Numbered from the stretch's first letter, positions 20,343 through 30,899 are shown. The stretch: 64,000 bases of DNA from Owenia fusiformis (GCA_903813345.2 CAIIXF020000010.1:9790349-9854348), one strand, 5' to 3'. Notes: generated by a model not told the origin, from the sequence alone. Numbers and translations: made by a program.

Positions 20343-22450
20343 ATGAAAGGGAAAAAAGGGTTTTCCAAAGGGGAACAAAACCCCTCTTCTATTTACTTCA
20401 AAGGGAGAAATGTTGAAAAAAATATTGTGGTAAAGTGTACAAGAACGTATACACCAAGAAGGCGAAGTTCGATTTAAGAACAGTTAGACCAAGGCAGATC
20501 CAAAACCAATGTTGCTGGAAACCATGGAATAAATATCAGAACTGTTCAGCGGATTGCATCTACTAACCAGAACTCACCTCAGCAACGGGGTCCAAAATTG
20601 AAGATTGTACCAAATTCAGAAGTTGAAGATGTCTTATTTGACATCGCAGATCATGAGCCATTCGCACGGATAACGGAGATTAATGAGAAATTTTCCCTTG
20701 AAACAGGTGTTGTCATCAGCAATGAGACAATTAAACGTGTGTTATACAGGCGTAATGAAGGGGAGTTTGTATTTGTTTCTCCAAACAAATCATTAGCCTT
20801 GCCCAAGTCGGTATTTTTTTACTTATCTGATCTTGAATTATTACCGCCTTGTACAATCCAATACATCTCCGCTGATATTATGCTGAGATGTTCAACGGTT
20901 TCGAGATTTCCATAATACCTACGCTATCAGGGGTTTCGCGAAACCTTATTGGTTGACAGATGTACGCGTGGACATGACGTGTGACTTCAGGCTGATTGAC
21001 CAATCAAAACGTTATCAGGTTGACCTGCATAAGCAAAGCAATCTTCCCGTCTACGACTTGAAATTCAATGATCTGATCGATCGTTTCTTTAGAGTTACAA
21101 TATATTATGTAATTAAATGTACATAGGGAATGTAAGAGTCATTAATATAAATTAAATCAAGATTTAAAACTGATTTCGCGATAAAAATGCAAGACCTAGT
21201 CCAATGTAGCGGGTCATGTCGTCGTCGATCACTAATTGAATCTCAGCCTACATCTCAGCGATCGTTTCAACCACGGACCTGAAGTCCGTGTTTCAACGTT
21301 TATTGTTGAAATCTTCTCACCTCCGGTTACCGATCGATGCTCCGGCATCCACTAAACTCTGATTGATATTTATCTGATAAAATATTTGTATTTCATGATG
21401 AATTCATGCAAGATTTGTTCGTGAAAAGTCCCGGCGAAAAGTGTACTTGTTTTTGACCGTACATAATAATGAGTTAACGCTGCAGGGCCGTCGTTGATTG
21501 GTCAAATTTTACCGACATAAACATTCAGTCGGTAAAGCACGTGGCTTTCTCTTTGGTACAAGGCGGTCATAATAGAAATCAAGATAAGTAAAAGAGACCG
21601 ACTTGGGCAAGGCTAACAAATCATGTGAGGACCGTAATCTCAGTCAAATATATGACATGCACCTTGGATTTATCGAAGGGTTAAATACCGCATTGAAAAA
21701 TCACAAATTAACATTAGACGATATTTACTATCAGGACTAATTTCCAATCTTCGAAAACAAGCTCCCCTCGAAAGGCCGTACGCGCAAGGGCACCAAGCTC
21801 TATGCTCGCTGGGCATACAGACCCACCCGCTACACATGTTCTGCAGTGATATCAAGATCCAAAGCTGTTAAGGTTCCCTGACAAAAAAGAATGCTGATGA
21901 CTCTGTTGTTCGAACATTTGCTATTGCCTCAGAGTCCAGGAACAGAAATCTTGGGGGTCCTGGGCTGCATCGACTTCTACCAAGAGGGGCTTTTTTGGTA
22001 TGGGACAGGCTTGGACGATCTGGAAGAGCACAGAACCCATGTAAACAGCACTATAACCCACAAATTAAAGCAAAATTGGAAGAAGCAGGGATAAACGTGG
22101 TAATGCTCCCCCCTAAAGGCCATCTTCTCAACCCTTCCGAATTGTTTAACAATTGCATCCAGCAATAAGTAGTACGTTGGCGACCGCCAGGTGACCCCAC
22201 CGATGAGTACGGCTATGCAATCGTTGGGCCACGGTCGTTTGATGAGTGTGCTATGGCAGTGAATGATGCCCTGGATGAAATGAAGGATAAACCTGAAATG
22301 TTTCACGAGTTTTTTAATAAAAGAGCAACTGGAAGGGACTTTCTGAATCGTGTTGCAAAAAGCTCTGTGGCAAAGAATGTAAAGGCTCGAAGGTCCAGGG
22401 CTGGCATTGCCAATCGCCAAATATTCTCATGGCCAGCACGTCGCAATTAA
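20343..22450 (+). pseudogene. Broken IS630/Tc1-type DDE transposase
   Basis: The frame opens MKGKKGFSKGEQNPSS, stops at TAA near 20475, and resumes in another frame with an HTH-like segment (GINIRTVQRIAS; EINEKFSLETGVVISNETIK, then RVLYRRN). The nested MITE at 20794..21615 then interrupts it. After it come degraded frames with DRLGRSGRAQNPCKQHYNPQ, KAKLEEAGINVVMLPPKGHL, NPSELFNNCIQQ and a stop, then PPGDPTDEYGYAIVGPRSFD and an end at the TAA near 22450. The LPP..H..NP.EL block is the usual third catalytic region of this superfamily. Several stops and frameshifts make it inactive. Confidence 0.8.
20794..21615. mobile_element. 822-bp MITE (family T9), copy 1, 9-bp target duplication
   Basis: Ends TAGCCTTGCCCAAGTCGGT and ACCGACTTGGGCAAGGCTA are perfect inverted repeats. 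ACAAATCAT flanks it on both sides (20785-20793, 21616-21624). The body is CpG-rich and holds CCAAT-type motifs (TATTGGTTGAC, GATTGACCAATCAAAACG, GATTGGTCAAAT). No transposase. A 9-bp duplication fits Mutator-like (or Merlin-like) elements. Confidence 0.88.
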
Positions 22451-22734
22451 GAGTTGAACCCGTGGACGGATTTATTAGAGTTTAAAGCTAATATGAACTG
22501 AATTTGCAAAATACAAACTGGAATTTTCATTATAGAATAACTTCAAATATAACCATGTTCAGCTAAACAGTAGTAAAAGTACATTTACTTCGCTAATGTA
22601 ATATACAACATGCAAAACTAAAACATTCAAGAATACAGTTAAAAATGCTAAAATAGCCTAATTTGAGGCAATTTTGCAAAATGATACTGCATTTTGAAAA
22701 TGTTGTTAAAAAATAAATAATAAGTTTCATGTTA

Positions 22735-22859
22735 AATAAAAAAATTTGAGTGTTGGAAATATGTTCAAGTTTAAGTATGCTAAATTTCATGAAGATATGT
22801 ATGTAGGAAAGCACTGAAATCATAAATTGAAGTTGGCGACAAAATTATGTGTGGGGTAC
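22735..22859 (-). repeat. Right terminal inverted repeat of the Tc1/mariner-like element
   Basis: Inverted copy of 20070..20205, with a few substitutions and small indels, ending GGGGTAC before the TA duplication. Confidence 0.85.
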
Positions 22860-22948
22860 TAAGATATATCTCTCAGGAACACGAGTGTCTTCCTTCTGTC
22901 ATAATCACTCTATCTAGTGAATAACTTATAAGCTTATAAACATAAATA

Positions 22949-23000
22949 TTTTGAACTCTTCAATCATCTGTGCTAACCCAGATGATTGAAGAGTTCAAAA
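22949..23000 (+). repeat. Perfect 22-bp hairpin with 8-nt loop
   Basis: 22949..22970 (TTTTGAACTCTTCAATCATC and two more bases) is exactly inverted at 22979..23000, around the loop TGCTAACC. No terminal-repeat family or target duplication is evident. The stem is short for an animal pre-miRNA, but RNA from either strand would fold tightly. Confidence 0.7.
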
Positions 23001-23230
23001 CGTGAACAGGAACATCACTTCTATTTTCTTTGGAGTCACAGTAACCAGAATGTTTTAAATCATTGTATCACAGACAGTGTCAATACCAATAATTTGTGAG
23101 TCTCTTTATACACACCAAACCTGCTATTTGTGTATTGGTATGCAAGCCTTTTCAATTAATCTAAAGGAAGCCAGTGGAATTTTAAAAAAGAAAACCAGAA
23201 CAAAGGCAACGCCAAAGTGTAGCGAATCTC
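23001..23230. other. Intron; nothing recognised
   Basis: No supported gene or repeat. The 85-codon frame at 23077 runs into repeat sequence. Confidence 0.35.
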
Positions 23231-23775
23231 ATAGAACAGAAATGGCTGGCATTTTTACAAACGAAACATATAGCAAATATCATAAAACAACACACATAAG
23301 AAAGGCCACCATTTTCAAAATGGTTGCTCACTAGCCAAGTTGTCATCAGAAGAAGCAATATGCTTTTAAGTAGCCACCTATAATTTTTTTTTTAAATTAC
23401 ACAATGTACTTGTAAATGGTGGCCATTTTTTAAAATGGCCACCTTCTACCCAAAATGTCCTAAGACAGGATGTATTTCTTCTATATTCACATTTCAAGCT
23501 TAATCAATGTCCTACATAACTTTTTTACATTAAAAACATATCACTATTACAGTTTTATATGCAGTACCTAAATTACTGTAAAATCGGCACTAAAATTGCC
23601 GCCATTTTAAAATGAGCGGCCATTTTGAAAATCGGCTCTCGAGCAGAACTTCTACCCCCATTGGTTATATGTGTACAAAATATGAACAAAATCGGGCCAA
23701 TGGTATTTGAGTTATTGCCCGGATGGACGGACGGAGGCGTTCCCTATATCCCTCCGAACTTCGTTCGATGGGATA
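23230..23775 (+). repeat. Diverged tandem repeat with GGCCACCATTTT blocks
   Basis: Blocks such as GGCCACCATTTTCAAAATGG, GTGGCCATTTTTTAAAATGG, CCGCCATTTTAAAATGAGCG, ending CGGACGGAGGCGTTCCC and CCCTCCGAACTTCGTTCG. The blocks are locally palindromic. This resembles the tract at 18.5 kb but is a different sequence. Confidence 0.6.
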
Positions 23776-24510
23776 ATGAAACTTTCAATTTGTTCTTATT
23801 CAATATCAATCACACTTGTAAAAAGTTCACCAAGTTTTTTGCCTTATTTTTCATTCCTTGAACTACTTTTAGGTAGCTCCACTAATGGTTTTTATATATT
23901 TTTTGGATAAAATGTCAAAGATGATTCTTTAATACCTCGGGGTTGAATTAATAAAAATATAATACACATTTTCTGATACTTCGATGAATATTGCATATTT
24001 TTTACAAAATGGGACCACTTTTCTCACTACTTAGCATTATCGAGCAATTAACATATTCCCTTGGAAAGAATACAGGAAATACACGGAAAGAACAAGTGGT
24101 AATCAGTTAGGCATTTCTGAAGCCTATTATCACTAACCTTTACATTGTGGCTTAAAATCCATAAATAATTCTATAGATTCCTAATAGCCTGAATCACTAA
24201 TGTATGAAACAACTGCAATTAGGCTTCAAAGTGTGAGAAAGCAAAATATAAAAAATAAAACTTTTTTCTTTCATGGAAAACTAAACATTACCCAAGTGTA
24301 ATAAGTACATGACAAAGACATAATGGCCTAGATCTACACTGAACCTTGAGAATGGCTATTTGCCTTCTTCCTGTAGTTAATAAGGAGTCTCTATTGAGAG
24401 GAAGACTTCAATCACACTTGCCAAGATTAGTTAATTGCATGAATTTATTACTTGAATTAGGACCGATGTAGTGCTTCATACAAACCTACAAGAGTACTGT
24501 TACATGAGCT
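23776..24510. other. Intron; nothing recognised
   Basis: AT-rich; no inverted arms, RNA gene or exon seen. Confidence 0.4.
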
Positions 24511-24514
24511 TGTA

Positions 24515-24890
24515 TGACATTTACCTAGCATTTGAATGGAAGTCAATGGGAAAGTAATCAGGGTACATCCACTGATAATGCTCCATTACTCCGATATAGC
24601 CTGCTTACCTCATTTTGATATTAGATTTCTTTAATAACCATGACAATATCATGACATCATGTTTCATTTCAATCAAATTCTACTCGCACACAGATGTGTG
24701 ACGTCATTGATACAAAGTAGCCATAGGGATAAAGGTATGTAATACACCAGTTACAAAATGTATGTCACTATGATGTGAAATATGCCTTCGTTATTGCCCA
24801 AATATAGAGCCTCCCAAGGTGCGCCTATATTGGGAGAACTCCGGCATATTTCACGTAATAGTCACATAACCTCTAAATACTTATATGACA
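24515..24890 (+). mobile_element. Composite foldback element (family F), copy 1
   Basis: It starts near TACCTAGCATTTGAATGG and AAGTCAATGG and shares with 29195..29545 the blocks ACCATGACAAT, ATGACATCAT or TGACGTCAT, and GGTATGTAATACA. It ends in a large hairpin: GTCACTATGATGTGAAATAT at the left pairs with ATATTTCACGTAATAGTCAC at the right. Both copies have the same orientation. No coding capacity. Confidence 0.65.
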
Positions 24891-25270
24891 GCTCAGTTCC
24901 AGGCTACATATAAAACCCTTGTGTTTTTTCTGGATCAAATACATGGGATGACTGAAAATGCTTATCTAGTTCCTGCACATTTCTCAAGATTATCTAATTT
25001 TTCAAGAGATAATCCACAATGTCATAAATACTTATAAGCTAATGAAATCCATGTGATATTATTTTCTAATGTCAATATTGTCAAGCCCTGTGAGAGATTT
25101 ATATCGAAAGTAATTAGCATATAGAACTAAAATCACCCTAAATGAACATTAGAAGTTTTCAATAAATTGTCTACTATAGTGTTATATATGAAATTTCTTT
25201 CATGTTTCTTTTAATTTATTAACCTGTTGATTTAATTAAACGGAGATATTGTGTCAAATTCAACAATTGT
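24891..25270. other. Intron; nothing recognised
   Basis: AT-rich, no structure seen. Confidence 0.35.
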
Positions 25271-25273
25271 AGA

Positions 25274-25400
25274 CAAAGACATTAACATGTAAAATATCAC
25301 CAACAGCCATTTATTACAAACGCTAAATGCCGAACACCAAATGCCAAACGACATCCACGAAGAGTTAAAGACTATGTCATCACTTCTGGTATATGATGGT
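25274..25400 (+). mobile_element. Family H element, diverged short copy
   Basis: CAAAGACATTAACATGTAAA, ATATCACCAACAGCCATTTA, repeated GCCAAATGCC-like blocks, CATCCACGAAGAGTTAAAGA, then TATGTCATCACTTCTGGTAT. The final arm has decayed. Confidence 0.65.
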
Positions 25401-25710
25401 TTCATTTCAGGAAATGTTCAGTTTAGTGAAAGCGCAGGGGTTATCAATCAATTGTATTTATTTTTGGGGAGAGGTGCATATTAACCTCATAAATACGCAA
25501 AATGACTGTATTTTCATCATAAATAAAATCATCTGGGAACCCAGAGTGACAGATATTCATGTCACAGATATTTGACACTTTTAATCCAATCTACACTAAG
25601 CATGTAAATGTATGAAATGGGACTTTACCATGTTTTCTGATTTTATGAAATATTGAATATCACATATTATACATTCAGATAAAGAAGTTTAAAAAAGGCA
25701 ACAATAAAAT

Positions 25711-26153
25711 CTTTTTATTCCCTAATACTACTGTTTTCCCAGGGAAATATGAAGGAATAAAAATCGTATTGAATCGTATTACATGAAAAAAATCGTATTG
25801 TCCCCGGGAAAAAAATCGTATTGGAGCGTATTACATGAAAAAATCGTATTGTCCCCGGGAAAAAAATCGTATTGGAACGTATTAACCTATTTTTGGTTTT
25901 CCTGTTATTTCTAACCTTGGCTAATTGATAAAAGCATTTTCAAAATGTTATATTTTAGAGGAATATTTTATGGAATAAATAGGTTATTTCTGGTCGGGAT
26001 TGAATATGGGTTTCATTCCTCGGAAAATATGATATTGACCTTGGGAAATATGATATTGACACTTGGTCAATATCATACTACCCTTCGGTCAATATCATAT
26101 TGTCCCTCGGAATAAAACCCATATTCAATCCCTACCAGTAAATAACCTATATT
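25711..26153 (+). mobile_element. Foldback-containing element (family P), copy A
   Basis: The left half carries repeated AAAAATCGTATTG motifs and CCCCGGGAAAAAAATCG units (three AATCGTATTGTCCCCGGG-type blocks). The right half is a large hairpin from ATAGGTTATTTCTGGTCGGG to CCCTACCAGTAAATAACCTAT, here split as two arms, with GATATTGACC and GGTCAATATC pairing inside. An inverted copy lies at 30441..30899. Confidence 0.8.
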
Positions 26154-26191
26154 TAGCACCTGGTATTCAAGAAGTTTTAAAGGTCAAGTTT

Positions 26192-26490
26192 CGGTTTGGA
26201 GAACAGTCTCCTGGGCTAATAATTTTTTTTGAAAAATATAGAAATATCACCCAAATTTAATTATGAATATTCAAAAGAGGGCATTTAAATCTACATGATG
26301 TAAAAAAATATCAGAATTGTATGAAGCAGGAGTAAGGTGCAGTAGCCTAGACAAGTCTCGATTTGGAGAAAGAAGTTCATTGGTGTTCTGCGCTAATCAT
26401 TTTTTTCATGAAAAATATAGAAATATCACCCAAGTTGAATTATGGATATTAAAAAGAGGACATTTAAATCTACAATATGATATCATATTT
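26192..26490 (+). repeat. Tandem duplication, period about 165 bp
   Basis: CGTTTGGAGAACAGTCTCCT versus CGATTTGGAGAAAGAAGTTC, then AAAAATATAGAAATATCACC, and CATTTAAATCTAC, occur twice in order. The second unit runs up to about 20 bp from the splice donor of the exon at 26509. Confidence 0.75.
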
Positions 26491-26508
26491 GTACACTAGT
26501 CTATTTAC

Positions 26509-26622
26509 CTTAATCCATGGTGGTAGCATATTACCCTGGTCCCAAAGAGCCTTTGGTTGTTCTGGGTTGAACTCCTGGACAGACCTGTCGAACTGAGGTA
26601 ACATAGCATGGGTCTTGAAGAA
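26509..26622 (-). CDS. Internal exon of the host gene
   Basis: 114 nt between a GTAATTTCAG acceptor (AG at 26623-26624) and an AAG|GTAAAT donor, both strong. Phase 0 at both ends. It reads FFKTHAMLPQFDRSVQEFNP then EQPKALWDQGNMLPPWIK and joins in frame to TYVEHQFG of the exon at 13387. The segment is aromatic- and Pro-rich and looks like a folded, conserved region, unlike the low-complexity last exon. I do not recognise the domain. Confidence 0.85.
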
Positions 26623-27097
26623 CTGAAATTACATAAAAATAAGGATACATAGTAAATGTATAATTTTAGGGATGATGTCAATATATCATTGTATGCCTAC
26701 AAGTGATATTATGTTTGGTTACATTTTGAGGAACTGGGTGAGGGGTACAATTCCATAATGTTTTATAAGTGTTACAAATTAGGAATTCAAATTAATGTCC
26801 CACAACATTTAAGGAGGAGGCTCACATAGGACCAATCTGAAATATGGAGATATTGAACTTCTGATCTATATATGCCCTGTATTACTCCTAAATACTTGGC
26901 TGACTGTAATCACTTCCATTGTAAAATATTTCTAAAAACTCCTGAAAATTGGAAAGATTTTGAAACACTGGTTGACATGCAATGGTCTTGTCTTAACACA
27001 AGCATCTACAAGGTGATCGACTTAGACATGATTATTTGATGATCCACTTGTTCAGAAGACAATTCTTCAATTTGAATCAACCAATATGTAAAAGATA
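26623..27097. other. Intron; nothing recognised
   Basis: No exon or repeat structure that I can support. Confidence 0.4.
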
Positions 27098-27099
27098 TA

Positions 27100-27284
27100 C
27101 AGTAAAACTTGTATAATTCAAATGCCTAGAACTGCAAAAACGTGTTTGGATTACCAGGTGTTCACATTATTCAACATTTTTTAGTATGTGAGTCTTCGGG
27201 AGATAAAAAATTGGGACAGAGAAATAGTGTTCACATTGGGATGTGTTCAGATTAGAGAGGTATTCAGATAAACATGTTTCACTG
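27100..27284 (+). mobile_element. 185-bp pogo-like MITE
   Basis: Ends CAGTAAAACTTGTATAATTC and AAACATGTTTCACTG are inverted, with TA on both sides (27098-27099, 27285-27286). Related in its ends to the elements at 14816, 17353 and 59933. Confidence 0.8.
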
Positions 27285-27695
27285 TACCAGTTTGCTGAAA
27301 ATCAGTACAACTTTATTGCATCCTCGTTGATGGATTTGTGGAAATCTCATTTGAATTTTGACAACCTTTCAAGAAAAAAAACCATTAATCAATGAAACTT
27401 GAAGGTGATATTTTTGATAATGATATCACGGTCCTCCACTCTATTATTGGTCAATAGGATAAACGTGACAAGAAATAAGGCCTTTACCCTACTCAGTCAT
27501 ATGACGTCAATAAAAAGATGATCCATCTAATGAGGGGACATAGACTACCGTCTTTGAAAGGTAAAAGCATTCTCTTCAACCCTTGTTTCAGGAATCGTGT
27601 TAAAAAACAATCTTACTGTTGCCCAGCAGCTTTACTTTTTCTTTAAAATGTTCATACTTGCTTGACAATGACATTCCCAATGAGAATGGGGAATA
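27285..27695. other. Intron; nothing recognised
   Basis: AT-rich, no structure seen apart from the start of the foldback at 27697. Confidence 0.35.
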
Positions 27696-27696
27696 T

Positions 27697-27817
27697 AACA
27701 GTGAATAATAAAACAAATATATCATTCTATTTTTCAGTAATTATACCTGTTGCACATTCAATGATTCTGCAAGGTGTATTCCCTGAACAGAATGAAATAT
27801 TTATGTAATATTATTAT
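27697..27817. mobile_element. Diverged foldback element related to 29969..30127
   Basis: ACAGTGAATAATAAAACAAA, TATCATTCTATTTTTC and TATACCTGTTGCACATTC align with the left arm at 29969 (ACAGTGATATAATAAAATAA, TTTCACTCTATTTTC, ATACCTGTAGCACTTTC). The other side (CAGAATGAAATATTTATG) is the inverted arm. The imperfect stem spans about 50 bp. The candidate microexon lies in its apical part. Confidence 0.55.
27747..27782 (-). CDS. Possible 36-nt microexon of the host gene
   Basis: Between a TTTCATTCTGTTCAG acceptor and a CAG|GTATAA donor, phase 0 on both sides, reading GIHLAESLNVQQ, it could sit directly before FFKTHAM of the exon at 26622. A 36-nt open segment with AG and GT borders can arise by chance, and this one lies in the apex of a foldback repeat, which makes it either a false call or an exonised element. 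Confidence 0.22.
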
Positions 27818-28719
27818 TATAACTTCTATTGATATATAGTATCATAACATGATTACATTAGTCAGAGCTCTGGTAAACTACATTTCTAAACTACAAAACA
27901 CCAACTATACTAAAAAATACAAAAAGTATTCATTGTATTTGTGTGATGTGAGTGCAAAGTAGTTCAAATCCTATCTAACAAATCAGTGGCCCTTCACAAC
28001 CTAAGTTAAAGATAAGTTGGTGATTACCTTATTTTATTTACCATATTCTGTAGATTCAATGTTAAAGAGAGAATCAGATATAGCAAGCAGGCTAAACAAA
28101 AAATTGTTTCAATTTTAGAATATTTTTGACTCATGTCATTCCTTGTCATGCCTATTTTCTAAAAATCACTAAAGTGCATACTTTATTCCAGGAAAACTAA
28201 AGATTTTTTACAATAATGTATTATACTTCTATAAGAATGGTTACCATTCTTATTATTTGGGAGAATTTAAACATTTTCCACTCATTTTTGCACTTTGAAT
28301 CATTAATAACTTCACCAATTTATAACATATTGTGAATATTTTGGGAGATATTGTATTTGATATTGTAAGGAATAGTTTGGTAGGTCAATTATAAAAGTTG
28401 CTTGTAATTTTGTCACCCCTATATATTTGATTCTGCCTTTAAGTAATTTCTCTTCTTTCTGAACATCAAGAGAGCAATACAAAAACAGGTGAAACTGAGA
28501 GCTGATTAAGATAAGGAGATGATCGATTACTGGAGATTGAGATAAATTGCTGGTCAAGTTAATTATCTGAATTACTCTAAAGTTGATAAATCTGACTTTT
28601 ACTATATACTAAGGTATTTATTCGATCATTGATTTATTGATTGACACATTTAACCACAAGTGTTAAGTGTATATTATTCAGAGTAAATAGACGATGAACT
28701 ACAAAGGCCTAACTCTGAG
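27818..28719. other. Intron; nothing recognised
   Basis: AT-rich. The 81-codon minus frame at 28312 lacks splice or family support. Confidence 0.4.
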
Positions 28720-28721
28720 TG

Positions 28722-28792
28722 GCGACCATCAGAACCAGTCCACAAAAGAGTTGGAGACTATAGCAATATGTGGTGGTGACATAAAAATATAA
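28722..28792 (+). mobile_element. Family H element, 3' end only
   Basis: CAGTCCACAAAAGAGTTGGA, GACTATAGCAATATGTGGTG, GTGACATAAAAA. The 5' half is absent, and one hairpin arm has been lost (ATGTGGTGGTGAC without its partner). Confidence 0.6.
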
Positions 28793-28889
28793 ATCCATCT
28801 GATATTGGAAATAATTTTATGCGAGATAATATTAGTGTTCAATAGAATAAATCATCTGACCAACATTCAAAAATATTTGCATAATTCAA

Positions 28890-29180
28890 ATTATTACCAC
28901 CTTGCCAGGCCAGTTCTAGGGGTTTTAGTGCTAGTTTAGAAGGCATTCATTTTATTTTACTATATCGACCTGAGTAATATGCGACGCCATAATGATGGTC
29001 CATATTGCTGGTCAAGAATCATTTAATGACCAGCAATTTTCAGCGGGAAATTAGATACAGTATCGTTCAGTACATAAGATTTTCTTGCTGTTTCAGTCCT
29101 GGTCATTAACGGTGGTAATAATACAAATAACATCATTTCGAAGGGCAATATAGTAAAATGACGTTATTGTTCTATTAATT
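28890..29180 (+). mobile_element. MITE (family V), copy 1
   Basis: Begins ATTATTACCACCTTGCCAGG with GGTGGTAATAAT as the inverted counterpart at 29111-29122, then a tail CATTTCGAAGGGCAATATAG and AAAATGACGTTATTGT. Two further copies lie at 36370 and 49150. Shared blocks: TTCTAGGGGTTTTAGTGCTA, TTAGAAGGCATTCATTTTAT, TTTTCTTGCTGTTTCAGTCC. The 16-bp tail segment at 29139..29154 is inverted relative to the other copies. Confidence 0.75.
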
Positions 29181-29194
29181 TATCACATAGTATT

Positions 29195-29545
29195 AAATAC
29201 CTAGCGAAGCATTTGTATGGAAGTCAATGGAGCGGAAGGTCGGCTATATATTCCTGTATAGCCGCCAAACTTTATTACCATGACAATTTTATGACGTCAT
29301 AACATACAGAGAAAGTTATTTTGACTGGAATCGTGTAAAACTTTGGTCTTTTTTCACGCATTTCTACATATTATCTTCATGAAATGTTATGTAAATGTAC
29401 TTAAGGTATGTAATACAACAATTATGTCCGTATCATAGAATATATGCCTTCGGTCTGTCGTAATATAGCCCTCGCAAGCTTGGGCTATATTGATGACAGA
29501 CCTCAGGCATATATTCAATGATAGGGACATAACTGCTAAGTACTG
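29195..29545 (+). mobile_element. Composite foldback element (family F), copy 2
   Basis: TACCTAGCGAAGCATTTGTA, TGGAAGTCAATGG, ACCATGACAATTTTATGACG, GGTATGTAATACAACA, then a hairpin GTCCGTATCATAGAATATAT / ATATATTCAATGATAGGGAC with inner arms GGTCTGTC / GACAGACC and ATATAGCCC / GGGCTATAT. Same orientation as 24515..24890. The left-end motif also appears inverted at 57920 (AATGCTTCGCTAGGTA). Confidence 0.7.
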
Positions 29546-29689
29546 TGACTGGTGCTCTATTCTGTTCATATGTACCTCCTAAATAATGAGTGATTTTCTG
29601 AAATATCACACAGAACTCCATAATATCAAAAATACCACTGGCTGTAATACAGATGACACAATGATCGTGGGAAAAATGAAATTATTATA

Positions 29690-29830
29690 TCACTATCTAG
29701 CTAGCGACAGTATGATTGGTCAAAACCGGGTCACATGTCGTGGGATATCTGGCGATATTCAATGGCAATGCTAATCAGATAAGACAACCGTGAGATATCT
29801 AGCGATATCCCACGGCGGTGACGCTCCCGG
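29690..29830. repeat. Foldback with GATATCTxGCGATAT arms
   Basis: CGTGGGATATCTGGCGATAT at the left pairs with ATATCTAGCGATATCCCACG at the right, around a 35-nt centre. A CCAAT-type motif (TGATTGGTCAAAA) lies just before. CpG-rich. Possibly a small MITE. Confidence 0.6.
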
Positions 29831-29968
29831 GAATTTTCAAAGAATTTGTTTTCGTCAGTGTAAATAATTTAGTTCAGTGTAAGTCAAAATGGCAGACGAA
29901 CCGAGTAGATTCGTAAAAATATCTGAAGACTTAATGACTTAATAATATTAGGGATGTTTAGCTAGACA

Positions 29969-30127
29969 GTGATATAATAAAATAAATATTTCACTCTATT
30001 TTCGGTGAATACCTGTAGCACTTTCACAAGATGATATTCCACTTGCCCTTCGGGCTTCGTGGAATATCACTTGTGAAAGATGTACAGGTATTCACCTCAA
30101 TAGAGTGAAATATTTGTTCAATATCAC
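29969..30127. mobile_element. 159-bp foldback element with near-continuous stem
   Basis: The left arm AGTGATATAATAAAATAAAT, TTTCACTCTATTTTC, GGTGAATACCTGTA, CTTTCACAAG, GATATTCCAC pairs with the right arm from GTGGAATATCACTTGTGAAA to TTTGTTCAATATCACAT. The loop is GCCCTTCGGGC. Transcripts would form a long hairpin. Confidence 0.8.
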
Positions 30128-30260
30128 ATAGATCTACTACAAGATATCAGAAAAGTCACTGGATATTTGATAGATAATACAATGATCATAGGATAACTCC
30201 TCTTATATCATGGTCAGAGCAATATCAAGTATATAATAGCAAGTGATACATCACATATTT

Positions 30261-30352
30261 GGGATAGGGATGATATCAGGGATGATATCGGGATGATATC
30301 AGGGATGATATCGGGATTATAGGGTTGATATCAGGGATGATATGGATATCAA
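30261..30352 (+). repeat. Minisatellite (GGGATGATATCA)n
   Basis: About six units of GGGATGATATCR with small variants, ending GATATCAACC. Each unit contains the palindrome GATATC. Confidence 0.85.
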
Positions 30353-30440
30353 CCTGGGCATTTATTCAAAAATTCATTTTTCAAAATTTCCTGACATTCA
30401 AAAGAGGATTTTAGGTAGATATTTGCTCTTGACCATGGTA

Positions 30441-30899
30441 TATATAGGTTATTTACTGGGAGGGATTGAATATGGGTTTTATTCCGAGGGACAATATGAT
30501 ATTGACCGAAGGGTAATATGATATTGACCGAGGGAGCGCAGCGACCGAGTGTCAATATCATATTTCCCAAGGTCAATATTATATTTTCCGAGGAATGAAA
30601 CCCATATTCAATCCCGACCAGAAATAACCTATTTATTCCATGATACATTCCTCTAAAATGTTACATTTTGAAAATGCTTTTATCAAATAGCTAAGGTTAG
30701 AAATAACAGGAAAACCAAAAATAGGTTAATACGTTCCAATACGATTTTTTCCCGGGGACAATACGATTTTTTCATGTGATACGCTCCAATACGATTTTTT
30801 CCCCGGGGACAATACGATTTTTTCATGTAATACGATTCAATACATTTTTTATTCCTTCATATTTCCCTGGGAAACCAGTAGTATTATGGAATAAAAGGT
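30441..30899 (-). mobile_element. Foldback-containing element (family P), copy B
   Basis: Inverted copy of 25711..26153 over its whole length: hairpin half first (TATAGGTTATTTACTGGGAG ... CCCGACCAGAAATAACC), then the CCGGGGACAATACGATTTTT repeats, ending TTTCCCTGGGAAACCAGTAG. It has an extra GAGGGAGCGCAGCGACCGAG in the hairpin loop that copy A lacks. Confidence 0.8.

Larger units (their letters stand above)
20070..22859 (+). mobile_element. Dead Tc1/mariner-like transposon with about 130-bp TIRs
   Basis: GTACCCCACACATAATTTTG at the left is exactly inverted at the right end, and the inverted repeats continue for about 130 bp (20070..20205 and 22735..22859) with few differences. TA flanks both sides (20068-20069, 22860-22861). 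Inside lies a broken DDE transposase. The 2790-bp total includes an 822-bp nested MITE and its 9-bp duplication, so the original was about 1.96 kb. Confidence 0.88.

Noticed and set aside
21891-22450. Separate small genes in 21.9-22.45 kb
   Set aside because: The frames are pieces of one broken Tc1/mariner-type transposase in different phases.
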